Counted from the first letter of the stretch, positions 19,224 through 28,462 are shown. The stretch: 64,000 nt of DNA from Paraburkholderia sp. IMGN_8 (GCF_038050405.1 NZ_CP150901.1:1054001-1118000); one strand, 5' to 3'. A program made the numbers and translations. Notes: generated by a model not told the origin, from the letters alone.

Positions 19224-19973
19224 ATGTTGCTCGAGAATCAAGTGGTCGTCATTACAGGCGCGGCGTCGGCACGCGGCATCGGCAAGGCAACGGCGAAAGT
19301 GATGGCGGCGCAAGGCGCGCGCATAGCCATCCTCGACCTGAATCAGGCCGACGCCGAAAGCGCCGCACGCGATCTCGGCGACGGGCATCTTGGCGTGGCT
19401 TGCGACGTGACGGACAAGGAAGCGTGTGTGTCCGCCGCAAATGCCGTCGTCGCCAAGTATGGCCGTATCGACGCATTGGTGAACAACGCCGGTATTACGC
19501 AGCCGATCAAGACACTCGATATCACCCGTAACAACTTCGACGCGGTCATTGGCGTGAGCCTGCTCGGGACGCTGTATATGTCCCAGGCGGTCATCCCGCA
19601 AATGAAGAAGCAGCAAAGCGGCAGCATCGTCTGCATGTCGTCGGTGTCGGCACAGCGCGGCGGCGGCATCTTTGGCGGACCGCACTACAGCGCGGCGAAA
19701 GCAGGCGTGCTCGGGCTCGCCAAAGCGATGGCGCGCGAATTTGGCGGCGACCATATCCGCGTGAACTCCATCACGCCCGGTCTCATTCAGACCGACATCA
19801 CGGGCGACAAGCTCACGCCGGAAATGCGTGCGGACATCATCAAAGGCATTCCGCTCGGACGTCTCGGCGAAGCCAACGACATTGCGAACGCCTGCCTCTT
19901 CCTCGCAAGCGGACTCTCGACCTATCTCACCGGCATCACGCTCGATGTCAACGGCGGCATGCTGATTCACTGA
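19224..19973 (+). CDS. Short-chain dehydrogenase/reductase
   Basis: 249 aa; GGAGACGCGAC precedes ATG. Classical SDR: NAD(P) motif TGAASARGIGKA, D in CDVTD, NNAG, catalytic Ser (CMSSVSAQRGG), Tyr and Lys (HYSAAKAG), and a C-terminus ending VNGGMLIH. Asp in AILDLNQ suggests NAD over NADP. It is the first gene of a run with an MFS transporter and split transketolase, so it probably oxidises a sugar or polyol into the transketolase substrate; the substrate is unknown. Confidence 0.9.
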   Translation: MLLENQVVVITGAASARGIGKATAKVMAAQGARIAILDLNQADAESAARDLGDGHLGVACDVTDKEACVSAANAVVAKYGRIDALVNNAGITQPIKTLDITRNNFDAVIGVSLLGTLYMSQAVIPQMKKQQSGSIVCMSSVSAQRGGGIFGGPHYSAAKAGVLGLAKAMAREFGGDHIRVNSITPGLIQTDITGDKLTPEMRADIIKGIPLGRLGEANDIANACLFLASGLSTYLTGITLDVNGGMLIH

Positions 19974-20116
19974 CGTTCTGCACCCGTGTGCGCTGGCATA
20001 CCGGTGCATGTTCATGACGCACCCGGATCAACCGAGGCGTCGCGCCGCTTGAGCGGCCCCAAAGTTCGACGCTGAACTCAATGCTGACCGGTGAGTTCGG
20101 CCGACAGGAGACACCC

Positions 20117-21445
20117 ATGAAATCCAAACTGGCCGCACCGGGAATCGGTGCAGAGCTGTCCGCTCCCGGCGATGTCGCAAGCTTCGAAGCGAGAACCTAT
20201 ACGAAGGTCGCACGCCGGCTCATTCCCTTCCTGATGCTTTGCTACCTCGGTGCATATCTGGACCGGGTGAATGTCGGTTTCGCCAAGCTTCAGATGCTCA
20301 ACGACTTGCGCTTCTCTGAAACCATATACGGTGTCGGCGCGGGCATTTTCTTTCTCGGTTACTTTCTGTTTGAAGTACCGAGCAACGTCATCCTGCATAA
20401 GGTCGGCGCTCGCAACTGGCTTGCTCGCATCATGCTGACATGGGCACTGATTTCCGCGAGCTTCGTGTTCGTGAAGTCGCCCACGCTCTTCTATGTTCTG
20501 CGCTTCCTGCTCGGCGTCGCGGAAGCCGGCTTTGCTCCGGGGGTGATTCTCTACCTCACGTACTGGTTTCCCGCCGCGCGGCGCGCGAAGGCGCTCTCGA
20601 TGTTCTTCATGGCGATTCCGCTGGCCGGCATCGTAGGCGGCCCGCTGTCGGGCTGGATCATGCATGCGTTCCAGGACGTACACGGTCTCGCAGGGTGGAA
20701 GTGGCTTTTCATGCTGGAAGCTCTTCCTTCGCTGGTTCTGGGCTTTGCCATCATCCTTTACCTTGACAACGGCATTGCGGGCGCCAAGTGGCTGACCGAC
20801 GACGAAAAGGCCCTGCTCAAGCGCAACGTCGAGAACGACCGCACGCAAACGACCGAGCACGGGTCCATCCGCTCGTTCGTCGGTGACCGCCGACTGTGGT
20901 TGATGGCTGGGATTTACTTCTGCGTCGTTCTGGGTCAATACGGCCTGACGTTCTGGCTGCCGACGATCATCCGGCGCACGGGTGTAGCGGACCCGCTGTG
21001 GGTGGGTATCCTGACCGCGATTCCGTACATCTGCGCCATCATCGCGCTGCCGCTGCTCGGAAGCAGCGCGGACAAGCGCCGCGAACGCCGCCTGCATCTC
21101 GCCATTCCTCTGCTGGTCTCGGCTGCCGGGTTTGCCACTTTGCCGATGCTAGGCAGCGTGGGCGCCTCGATCGTATGTGTGAGCATCGCTGCCGCGGGCA
21201 TTCTCGCGTCGTCATCGCTCTTCTGGGCGCTGCCTACGGCGGTGCTCGGCGGCATGTCCGCGGCGGCCGGCATCGCCGCGGTCAACTGCTTCGCAAACCT
21301 CGCAGGATTCTTCTCGCCGGCCATCGTTGGATGGCTCAACGACTTCACGGGAAAGCCGACCGCAGGCCTCATCTTCATATCAGCGGCCGTCGTGCTTGGC
21401 GCGGTGCTGGTGTTCTTCGTTCCCGCGAAGACCGTCAACCGCTGA
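20117..21445 (+). CDS. MFS transporter, anion:cation symporter type
   Basis: About 442 aa from ATG 20117 with AGGAGA upstream (20106-20111). Twelve membrane segments, with the family pattern YLDRVNVGFAKLQM in TM1 and GIFFLGYFLFEVPSN in TM2, typical of ACS-family (hexuronate, galactonate, tartrate, phthalate) permeases. 143 bp after the SDR gene, 27 bp before the transketolase genes. Likely imports the carboxylated or polyol substrate of this cassette. Confidence 0.9.
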   Translation: MKSKLAAPGIGAELSAPGDVASFEARTYTKVARRLIPFLMLCYLGAYLDRVNVGFAKLQMLNDLRFSETIYGVGAGIFFLGYFLFEVPSNVILHKVGARNWLARIMLTWALISASFVFVKSPTLFYVLRFLLGVAEAGFAPGVILYLTYWFPAARRAKALSMFFMAIPLAGIVGGPLSGWIMHAFQDVHGLAGWKWLFMLEALPSLVLGFAIILYLDNGIAGAKWLTDDEKALLKRNVENDRTQTTEHGSIRSFVGDRRLWLMAGIYFCVVLGQYGLTFWLPTIIRRTGVADPLWVGILTAIPYICAIIALPLLGSSADKRRERRLHLAIPLLVSAAGFATLPMLGSVGASIVCVSIAAAGILASSSLFWALPTAVLGGMSAAAGIAAVNCFANLAGFFSPAIVGWLNDFTGKPTAGLIFISAAVVLGAVLVFFVPAKTVNR

Positions 21446-21472
21446 ATCCGACTCTTTTAAGGAGACACGCAA

Positions 21473-22324
21473 ATGAGTACTCCAATTCTCGAGGATGTGA
21501 CGCTCGCCGAGCGCGCCTATCGCATCCGACGCAACGCCCTCCTGATGGGCGAAGTGCAAGGCCAGGGCTATATCGGGCAGGCCCTCGACATTGCCGACGT
21601 GCTGGCCGTTTCATATTTCGGCGCGATGAATTATCGTCCCGCCGATCCCGAGTGGGAAGACCGCGACCGGTTCCTGCTTTCGAACGGCCACTACGCCATC
21701 GCGCTGTATGCTGCCCTGTTCGAAGCGGGCATCCTTCCGCAGGACGAGCTCGAGACGTATGGCAGCGACGACAGCCGTCTGCCGATGTCAGGCATGGCGA
21801 GTTACACGCCGGGGATGGAAATGTCCGGCGGATCGCTCGGCCAGGGCCTGACCATTGCGGTTGGCCGTTGCCTGGGCCTGAAGCGCAAAGGCTCGAGGTC
21901 GTTCGTCTATACGCTCTTCTCGGATGGGGAACTCGACGAAGGCGCGATCTGGGAAGGCCTGATGTCGGCGGCGCACTGGAAGCTCGACAACCTCATCGCG
22001 ATGATCGACGTGAACAACCAGCAGGCCGATGGCCCATCGACGCAGATCATGGCCTTCGAGCCGCTGGTTCCGAAGCTCGAAGCCTTCGGCTGGTATGTGC
22101 AGCGTATCGACGGCAACGATATCGATGTCGTGAAGGAAGCCTTCGACAACGCGCGCAACCTGCAGGAAGCGAAGCCGCGAATCATCGTATGCGATACGAA
22201 GATGGGCTGCGGCGTGCCCTTCCTCGAAGAACGGGAGAAGAACCACTTTATTCGCGTCGATGCAGACGAGTGGCAGTTGGCGTTGCAAGCACTTGATGAG
22301 ACTTTCGCAGGGAGAAAAGCATGA
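21473..22324 (+). CDS. Transketolase, N-terminal (thiamin-PP) subunit
   Basis: 283 aa; AAGGAGACACGCAA precedes ATG. Corresponds to the ThDP pyrophosphate-binding half: GNVLL-like start, ETYGSDDSRLPMSG, GGSLGQGL, and the metal-ThDP motif here SDGELDEGAIWEG ending in DVNNQQ (the first Gly of GDG is Ser). Forms a heteromer with the next gene, whose ATG overlaps its stop. Two-subunit transketolases often serve dedicated sugar catabolic routes, e.g. apulose phosphate, rather than the pentose cycle. Confidence 0.93.
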   Translation: MSTPILEDVTLAERAYRIRRNALLMGEVQGQGYIGQALDIADVLAVSYFGAMNYRPADPEWEDRDRFLLSNGHYAIALYAALFEAGILPQDELETYGSDDSRLPMSGMASYTPGMEMSGGSLGQGLTIAVGRCLGLKRKGSRSFVYTLFSDGELDEGAIWEGLMSAAHWKLDNLIAMIDVNNQQADGPSTQIMAFEPLVPKLEAFGWYVQRIDGNDIDVVKEAFDNARNLQEAKPRIIVCDTKMGCGVPFLEEREKNHFIRVDADEWQLALQALDETFAGRKA

Positions 22325-23289
22325 GTTCGGTCGTCGATAAAAAGCCTCGCCTGAAGACCTCGGCGATGATTGCGTCCATCGCGGGCGAAGGACAAGTTAC
22401 TCGCTCGGCGCCGTTCGGCCATGCGCTCGTCGAGCTGGCTCGCACCAAGACCAACGTCGTCGGCATGACCGCCGACCTCGGGAAATACACCGACCTCCAC
22501 ATCTTCGCGAAGGAGTTTCCGGAGCGTTATTACCAGATGGGAATGGCCGAGCAACTGCTGATGGGCGCGGCCGCTGGCTTTGCTCACGAGGGTGCGCAGC
22601 CGTTCGTGACCACATACGCGGTGTTCGCGACGCGCCGCGCTTACGACTTCATCCACCAGGCCATCGCCGAAGACGACCTGGATGTGAAAATCGTCTGCGC
22701 TCTGCCGGGACTCACGACCGGCTACGGCCCGAGCCACCAGGCGGCCGAAGACCTGGCACTCATGCGAGCAATGCCGAACATGACGGTAATCGACCCGTGC
22801 GATGCGCTCGACATCGAGCAGATGGTGCCGGCCATCGCGGCGCACGAGGGCCCGGTCTACGCCCGGCTTCTGCGCGGCAATGTACCGGCCGTGCTGGACG
22901 AGTACAACTACCAGTTCGAACTGGGCAAAGCCAAGATGCTTCGGGATGGGTCGGACGTACTGATCATCTCGTCCGGCATCATGACGATGCGCGCCCTCGA
23001 AACGGCGAAGGCGCTGGAAGCGGACAAGGTGGACGCCGCCGTGCTGCACGTGCCCACCATCAAGCCGCTCGACACCGAGACCATCATCCGCGAGGCGAAG
23101 CGGAGTGGTCGCATGGTCGTGGTCGCAGAGAATCACACGGTCATAGGCGGATTGGGTGAGGCGGTGGCGACGACGCTGCTGAGTTCGGACGTGTCATGCA
23201 CCTTCAGGCAGGTTGCGTTGCCGGACGCGTTCCTCGATGCCGACGCTTCACGACCGCTACGGGATCTCGACGAGCTTGATGGCGGGTAA
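22321..23289 (+). CDS. Transketolase, C-terminal subunit
   Basis: 322 aa. ATGA overlap with the upstream subunit indicates translational coupling. It holds the pyrimidine-binding half: the catalytic Glu in MGMAEQLLMGAAAG, FVTTYAVFATRRAYDFIHQ, GPSHQAAEDLALMRA, and the C-terminal regulatory fold. No aldolase, kinase or isomerase is present in the cassette, so the phosphorylated sugar must come from enzymes encoded elsewhere. Confidence 0.93.
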   Translation: MSSVVDKKPRLKTSAMIASIAGEGQVTRSAPFGHALVELARTKTNVVGMTADLGKYTDLHIFAKEFPERYYQMGMAEQLLMGAAAGFAHEGAQPFVTTYAVFATRRAYDFIHQAIAEDDLDVKIVCALPGLTTGYGPSHQAAEDLALMRAMPNMTVIDPCDALDIEQMVPAIAAHEGPVYARLLRGNVPAVLDEYNYQFELGKAKMLRDGSDVLIISSGIMTMRALETAKALEADKVDAAVLHVPTIKPLDTETIIREAKRSGRMVVVAENHTVIGGLGEAVATTLLSSDVSCTFRQVALPDAFLDADASRPLRDLDELDGG

Positions 23290-23398
23290 CATAAAGCAGT
23301 GGCTAGCGTGAAAGCGGCAGGCGTTACTACAAAGGTATAACTGCTTCCATACAGGATCTTCAGAGACGTCTCGTCTTGTCTTCATCCGGGATGGATTT

Positions 23399-23424
23399 GG
23401 CCCACCGTCACGGTGGGCCTTTTC
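23399..23424 (+). terminator. Intrinsic terminator of transketolase operon
   Basis: GGCCCACCG, loop TCA, CGGTGGGCC, then TTTTC. Perfect 9-bp GC-rich stem 110 bp after the last stop codon of the cassette. Nothing else is seen between 23290 and 23556. Confidence 0.9.
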
Positions 23425-23556
23425 ATTCTCGTTCGATAAGCAGCTAACCTTTAGGTTTTTGAGTGGCCGGGATTCGCGAAAAAGACGACCGCCGCCAGAC
23501 GTTAGAGGAAGGGGCGCAGGAGCAAGCCCGGCTGTCCAGCGCCGGGCGAAGAAACG

Positions 23557-24798
23557 TTAACCGAGTGAGACCCGGTTTGCCTGTGCTGCGTGTACCGATT
23601 CTCTGGGTCCCCGCTTTGCAAGTGTCAGGACCAGGATTGCAACGGCCGTTACGGCGCATGCCCCTGCCATCCAGGCGACCGTCTGGATGAGTCCGCCGGA
23701 GAACCTGCGAACCGATTCGACAACGAGCGGACTCAGGAAATTACCGAGGAAGAACGATCCCATATACCCGCCAGTAGCTCGACCGCTTTGCGCGAACGGC
23801 ACGCGCGCCAGTGTCCACGTGCCGAGTAGCGGAAGCGCCATGCCGGCGCCCGCCGCGGCAAGAAAAGCGCCCGCAACGGTCGCGTTCACGCCTGTGCACG
23901 ATGCGATGATAATGAAGCCCAAGCCGAGCAGTCCGAAGGCGAGGACCAGAAGCCGGTTGATCGGCCATCGCGCGAGCCGGTGAAAAGCAAACGAACCCAC
24001 GGGTATGCCGGCATTGGCGATGGCACCCCCGAAACCAAGAGTCGGCGGTGCCGTGACGCCGCGCGCGCTGAGCAAAAAGCTGATCTGGACCGGCACGACG
24101 AAGAACATGACAGACGCGAACAGGATAAACAGGCAGAGGGGGCCGACCTCGCGCCACGGAAAGGGCAACTTCTGAACGGGTGCATGCTCCGCATGCGTTT
24201 GCTCGGGTTCCCAGATCATCACCGCGATAAACGGAAGGAACAGGACCGCGCATCCGTAGACCAGGAAAGGCGTGCGCCAGCCCGCCGCCAGGCTGCCGAG
24301 CCCGCCGCCCACCGCGAACATCAAGGCGGCCACGACGGAGGCCGACGCGTGCTGCATCGTCAGCCATTTCTGTCGCTGCACACCGGAGAAATAATTGGCG
24401 ACGAGCGCGGTGGCGATCGTGACGATCGCCGCCTCCGCGAGACCGATCACCGCGCGCGAGGCGGCGATCGCGTAGAGGTTTTTCAGCCAGAACGGCAAGA
24501 CGCCGGCAACCGCATAAATCGCAACCGCGGCCAGATAAAGGCGCTTGCGTCCGAACGCGTCGACCAGCGATCCGACCAGCGGGCTGAACAGCGCGATCAT
24601 TAGCGCGGGAATGACCAGCACGATCAGCGTCAGCACGTCCGCATTCGGGACGCCCGCATAGTCGTGTCGCATCTGCGGAAGGACAGGGGCAATCAGCACT
24701 GCACCGGTCGAAGAGAGCCAGCAACTGGCCATCAGGAGCCAGCCATGTCGCGTGCCGGCGACGCGTGCCGGCCGGGCTTCAGGGGAAAGATGAGTCAT
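23557..24798 (-). CDS. MFS transporter, drug/aromatic-acid type
   Basis: 413 aa from ATG 24798 (GGAGACGAC upstream; the longer frame to 24876 lacks a site). Twelve membrane segments; motif A-like GSLVDAFGRKRLYL after TM2. It stands 153 bp downstream of the BKACE gene on the same strand and is probably the third gene of the cupin-BKACE-MFS transcript. Substrate probably the compound degraded by these enzymes or its product; not determinable from sequence. Confidence 0.88.
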   Translation of the reverse strand: MTHLSPEARPARVAGTRHGWLLMASCWLSSTGAVLIAPVLPQMRHDYAGVPNADVLTLIVLVIPALMIALFSPLVGSLVDAFGRKRLYLAAVAIYAVAGVLPFWLKNLYAIAASRAVIGLAEAAIVTIATALVANYFSGVQRQKWLTMQHASASVVAALMFAVGGGLGSLAAGWRTPFLVYGCAVLFLPFIAVMIWEPEQTHAEHAPVQKLPFPWREVGPLCLFILFASVMFFVVPVQISFLLSARGVTAPPTLGFGGAIANAGIPVGSFAFHRLARWPINRLLVLAFGLLGLGFIIIASCTGVNATVAGAFLAAAGAGMALPLLGTWTLARVPFAQSGRATGGYMGSFFLGNFLSPLVVESVRRFSGGLIQTVAWMAGACAVTAVAILVLTLAKRGPRESVHAAQANRVSLG

Positions 24799-24951
24799 GT
24801 CGTCTCCAACGTTCTTGTATTGGCTGCTCCTGACGCAGGGCGCCAGGAAACGTGTCACTGTCCGCGGACAGAACAACGGACATCGAGCGCCGGGTCCGGG
24901 ATCGCCGCCGGTTTCAAGTCAGCGACCGGGGGCGATCCCTGTCCGGTATTG

Positions 24952-25881
24952 TTAGAAGGCCACCTGATCGTGACCCTTCAGATCGAGCATCCGTCTCGCT
25001 TCGTCCGGCGAGGCGATCTCGATGCCCAGTTCGTCGAGAATCCGGCAAATCTTGCGCACCTGGTCAGCGTTGCTTTGAGCAAGCTCGCCGCGGCCGATAT
25101 ACAGGCTGTCTTCGAGGCCGACCCGGACGTTGCCGCCCATCAGACTCGCCATCGTCGCGACAGGCATCTGATGCCTGCCGGCCGCCAGCACGGACCAGTT
25201 GTAGTCGTTGCCGAACAGCCGGTCGGCGGTGCGCTTCTGATGCAGCAGGTCCTCGGCGTGGGCGCCCATCGCGCCGCGCAGGCCGAATACCGTTTGCACA
25301 AAAAGCGGCGGCTTCACGAGACCCTTCTCCAGGAAGTACTGCAGGGTGTACAGATGGCCGACGTCGTAGCACTCGAATTCGAAGCGCGTGCCGCCGACCT
25401 TTCCGACATGCTCGAGAATCCACTCGATGTCGTCGTAGGTATTGCGGAAGATCAGCCCGCGCGTGCCCTTCAGAAACGGCACCTCCCAGTCATGCCGCCA
25501 TTCGCGCTCGCGTTCGGCCATCTCCGATAGCACCAGGTTGAGCGAGCCCATGTTGAGCGAGCACATCTCGGGCTTGAGCGCCCGGCCTGCCGCCGTGCGC
25601 TCCTCGATGGGCATGTTCGGACCGCCGCCGCCCGTCGAAATGTTGATCACGGCGTTGGTGGATGACTTGATGGCCGTCACGAAGCGTCTGAAGATGTCGG
25701 GGTCGCCGGAGGGGCGGCCGTCCTCGGGATTGCGGGCGTGCAGATGAATGATCGAGGCGCCGGCCTCCGCGGCCGCGATGGATTCGGCTGCGATCTGTTC
25801 CGGCGTGACCGGCAGAAACCGCGACATGGAGGGTGTATGAGCGCCACCTGTCACTGCGCACGTAATGATCGCCTTGCTCAC
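24952..25881 (-). CDS. Beta-keto acid cleavage enzyme (BKACE, DUF849)
   Basis: 309 aa from GTG 25881, which overlaps the upstream cupin stop (GTGA), with GGAGAGCC as ribosome site. Family features: ITCAVTGGAHTPSMS at the N-terminus, metal-binding HLHARNPEDGRP, the TGGG glycine-rich segment, and a late GLEDSLYIGRG. BKACEs are Zn enzymes that cleave a beta-keto acid with acetyl-CoA, giving acetoacetate plus a new acyl-CoA; 3-keto-5-aminohexanoate (Kce) is one known substrate among many. The pocket residues cannot be assigned here, so the keto acid is open. Confidence 0.92.
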   Translation of the reverse strand: MSKAIITCAVTGGAHTPSMSRFLPVTPEQIAAESIAAAEAGASIIHLHARNPEDGRPSGDPDIFRRFVTAIKSSTNAVINISTGGGGPNMPIEERTAAGRALKPEMCSLNMGSLNLVLSEMAEREREWRHDWEVPFLKGTRGLIFRNTYDDIEWILEHVGKVGGTRFEFECYDVGHLYTLQYFLEKGLVKPPLFVQTVFGLRGAMGAHAEDLLHQKRTADRLFGNDYNWSVLAAGRHQMPVATMASLMGGNVRVGLEDSLYIGRGELAQSNADQVRKICRILDELGIEIASPDEARRMLDLKGHDQVAF

Positions 25882-26444
25882 AGCGGCTCTCCTTCGACGA
25901 GATCGAACAGCACGAACGCCATCCGGCACGGCTTGTCCGAGCGGTTCGCCCAGCTGTGATTAGTCGCGCGCTGGATCAGAACGTCTCCGGGGCGCATGAG
26001 TGTTTCTCCTTCGTCGAGCAGCGCCCAGATTTCCCCTTCGAGCACGATTGCATAGTCGAGCGACTCCGTTTTGTGGAACCAGAAATGCCGTGCGCCGGAT
26101 TTGTCGCGCACGCCGCTGTCGTCGAGGAATTGCTTGAGTTGCGCTTCGTCGTAGTTTTCGTCGGGCGGAAAGTCGACGATACGCAGCAACGAGCCGCCTT
26201 TCGAATGGAAGCCGAACGCGTGACCGGCCGGCGCCGGTTCGTCGCCGGCTGCACGCGCTTCGCCTGTGGCCCACACGACGTGCGCGAGTGGCAGCCCCGG
26301 CCGGTTCGTTCTGTTCGGTGTAGGTCCATCCGACACGAAGCAGGACTTACCTTGGGTGTTGGTGCCCGTGACGATCCGCCTGACCGGGCGATACCCGTCC
26401 GTGTTCGCCTGCTGCAAGCCCTGATCCTTTACCAGCGTCTCCAT
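25878..26444 (-). CDS. Cupin-domain protein
   Basis: 188 aa from ATG 26444 (GGAGAAAAC upstream). C-terminal single cupin: motif 1 HKTESLDYAIVLEGE, motif 2 PGDVLIQRATNHSWAN with metal-ligand-type His and Glu. The N-terminus carries VRRIVTGTNTQGKSCFVSDG, common to a cupin subgroup often found beside aromatic or keto-acid catabolic genes. First gene of the minus-strand operon, translationally coupled to BKACE. Role is enzymatic (isomerase or dioxygenase) or binding; undetermined. Confidence 0.85.
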   Translation of the reverse strand: METLVKDQGLQQANTDGYRPVRRIVTGTNTQGKSCFVSDGPTPNRTNRPGLPLAHVVWATGEARAAGDEPAPAGHAFGFHSKGGSLLRIVDFPPDENYDEAQLKQFLDDSGVRDKSGARHFWFHKTESLDYAIVLEGEIWALLDEGETLMRPGDVLIQRATNHSWANRSDKPCRMAFVLFDLVEGEPL

Positions 26445-26457
26445 GTTTTCTCCATTA

Positions 26458-26476
26458 ACGAGTCGTACCGTATCGT
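26458..26476. promoter_or_regulatory. Operator site 1 (ACGAGTCG-TAC-CGTATCGT)
   Basis: Imperfect 8-3-8 palindrome, embedded in a longer inverted repeat (ATTAACGA at 26454-26461 and TCGTTAAT at 26473-26480), lying just upstream of the cupin start. Two further sites with the same layout occur at 32826-32846 and 32925-32945 in the next cluster. The likely reader is a GntR-type protein such as that at 35289-35975; this is inference. Confidence 0.65.
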
Positions 26477-26548
26477 TAATCAGTCGTGGTTGACTGTCAA
26501 TAGGGAAATTGAGCAGGGAAGATTCGCGATTTTTGGCCGCATTCACGC

Positions 26549-26578
26549 TTGACAAATATGAACGGTCCGTTTTGTAAT
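26549..26578 (+). promoter_or_regulatory. Promoter with central palindrome for the 26610 operon
   Basis: TTGACA (26549-26554), 18-bp spacer, TGTAAT (26573-26578). The spacer contains AACGG-T-CCGTT (26561-26571), a perfect 5-1-5 palindrome placed to block RNA polymerase. It supports the ATG at 26610 rather than the one at 26577 as translation start. Confidence 0.6.
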
Positions 26579-26609
26579 GGCGGCAAGCAAATTACAACGG
26601 CCGGGATTC

Positions 26610-27470
26610 ATGGAGACAGAGAAAATTCGCGTGATGTGGTTTGTGCCGCCGCTGCTTGCGCTCGTCGCAAGTCAGGACGCACAGGCAATGACGGTCCACG
26701 CCGATCGCAACTGCTCGTCGGATGAGCAGTTTGACGCTCTCGTGGCCGGGGACGTGGATGCGGTCGTGACGTCGATGGACAATGTCATCGGCTGGAACCG
26801 CCGCGCGGGGCCGCGAGACTTTCGCGTCGTCGCTCAGGTCGAGCGAACCACGCCATTGACGGTGGTCGCGCGGCCGCAACTGCGCAACCTGCACGATCTG
26901 CGTGGCGCGGACCTGCTGGTCGATGCGCCGGACAACGGCTTCGTCGTTGCGCTCAGGGCCATGCTGCGCGATGCGGGCGTCGCATCCGATGCAGTGCGCC
27001 TGACGCCCGCAGGCGGCGTCAAGGAGCGCTTCGACGCGCTCGTGGCGGGACAGGGCGACGCAACCTTGCTGGGACCGCCCTTCGATTCGATGGCGGTTGC
27101 GTCGGGCTTCGCGCGCATCGCCAGTGTGCAGGAATCGTACCCAGACTTTCCCGGCCAGGGGGTCGTCGTGCGCAAGGCTGGCGAGGCGAACCCCAATGTC
27201 GCGGCATGGCTGCGAGCGCTGGAGCGCGCCCGCCGTCGCATTAGCGGGAACGCGGAATCTGCGCGGCAGGCGGTGCTGGCGGCCGGTTTTCCGGGCACCG
27301 TTGCAGAGGCGATGATCGCGCAGAACCCCGGCTCGCTGCGCCCGACGACGGAGGGCATCGCGCTGCTCATCGCGCACCGCCGGTCGCTCGGCCTGGTGGG
27401 TGCGGACAATGACTATTGGACCATCGTCGACGATTCGATGGTCGAGCAATGCATGGGAGGCATGAAGTGA
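26610..27470 (+). CDS. NMT1/SsuA-like periplasmic-binding-fold protein without signal peptide
   Basis: 286 aa from ATG 26610. From its first residues (METEKIRVMWFVPPLLALVA) it enters the alpha/beta fold of NMT1/THI5-like substrate-binding proteins: DEQFDALVAGDVDAVVTSMD, then LRGADLLVDAPDNGFV. There is no export signal and no ABC permease or ATPase follows, so it should be cytosolic, either a ligand sensor or an enzyme like THI5 relatives. Its stop overlaps the FAH gene GTG (GTGA), indicating coupled translation and a role in the same pathway. Confidence 0.75.
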   Translation: METEKIRVMWFVPPLLALVASQDAQAMTVHADRNCSSDEQFDALVAGDVDAVVTSMDNVIGWNRRAGPRDFRVVAQVERTTPLTVVARPQLRNLHDLRGADLLVDAPDNGFVVALRAMLRDAGVASDAVRLTPAGGVKERFDALVAGQGDATLLGPPFDSMAVASGFARIASVQESYPDFPGQGVVVRKAGEANPNVAAWLRALERARRRISGNAESARQAVLAAGFPGTVAEAMIAQNPGSLRPTTEGIALLIAHRRSLGLVGADNDYWTIVDDSMVEQCMGGMK

Positions 27471-28462
27471 AGCGATATGCGCTTGGAACGTTTTCGGTGG
27501 GGGATGGTGCCCGGTTTGTCGGCTTCGTCGTGAATGATCGCGTGACCTCGCTTGCCGAACTGGCGGCGGTTTATGGTGAACGCGATCTGGCAAACGCGCC
27601 GGGCGTGCTGGCGCTTCTCGAGACCTGGTCGACGAGCGAGCCCGCGCTGGGCCGTCTCGCCGCGAAAGTCTCGGGAGAAGAGGGCGGATGGTATGCGCTG
27701 TCCGAGTTGTATACACACCCGGCCATCGATCTGCCGCGCCAGATTTTTTGCACAGGTGCGAATTACCGCAAGCATGTCGTCGATCTGACGGTGGATGCGA
27801 AGATCGGCCCTGACGGACTCGACGAAGCCGGGCTTCGACGCTGGGCGGAGACCATGATGGATGAACGGCTCGCGAACGGGGAGCCTTACGCATTCACGAA
27901 GCCGGTCTCCGCTGTCTCCGGGGCGTTCGATCCGCTGGTGTTGCCGGTCACGACAGTGAAACCGGACTGGGAACTGGAGCTGGCCGTCGTGATTGGACGT
28001 GGCGGCTACCAGATTCCGCGCGAGCAGGCGCTGGACCACGTGGCGGGTTACACCATCGTCAACGACATATCGGCGCGCGATCTCATTCCACGCACCGACT
28101 ACAGGATGTTGGGCACCGACTGGCTGCGCTCGAAGGGGCAGCCAGGCTTTCTGCCGCTCGGGCCGTATCTGGTGCCGAAGGCATTTGTGCCGCAGCCGCA
28201 TCGTCTGCAGATGCGGCTCACGGTGTCGGGACAGGTCATGCAGGACGAGACGACCGCCGACATGCTGTTCGGCATCGAGCGCCAGATCGAATATATTTCG
28301 CGCTATTCGCGGCTTTTGCCCGGCGACGTTATCTGTACCGGTTCGCCCGCCGGCAACGGCACGCACTACAACCGCTTTCTGCGCGATGGGGATGTGATGG
28401 AGGCTGAGATCGAAGGACTGGGCCGCCAGCGACAGATCTGCATCGCACAACAACATGGCTGA
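27467..28462 (+). CDS. Fumarylacetoacetate hydrolase (FAH)-family protein (1)
   Basis: 331 aa from GTG 27467, GGGAGG six bases upstream. FAH fold: substrate-entry FCTGANYRKHV, metal ligands in the E-L-E of DWELELAVVIGRGG, NDISARD, and the GDVICTGSPAGNG turn. The family hydrolyses or decarboxylates acylpyruvates and 2-oxo-4-ene diacids, usually late in aromatic breakdown. Coupled to the upstream NMT1-like gene and overlapping the thioesterase gene by 8 bp. Confidence 0.9.
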   Translation: MKRYALGTFSVGDGARFVGFVVNDRVTSLAELAAVYGERDLANAPGVLALLETWSTSEPALGRLAAKVSGEEGGWYALSELYTHPAIDLPRQIFCTGANYRKHVVDLTVDAKIGPDGLDEAGLRRWAETMMDERLANGEPYAFTKPVSAVSGAFDPLVLPVTTVKPDWELELAVVIGRGGYQIPREQALDHVAGYTIVNDISARDLIPRTDYRMLGTDWLRSKGQPGFLPLGPYLVPKAFVPQPHRLQMRLTVSGQVMQDETTADMLFGIERQIEYISRYSRLLPGDVICTGSPAGNGTHYNRFLRDGDVMEAEIEGLGRQRQICIAQQHG

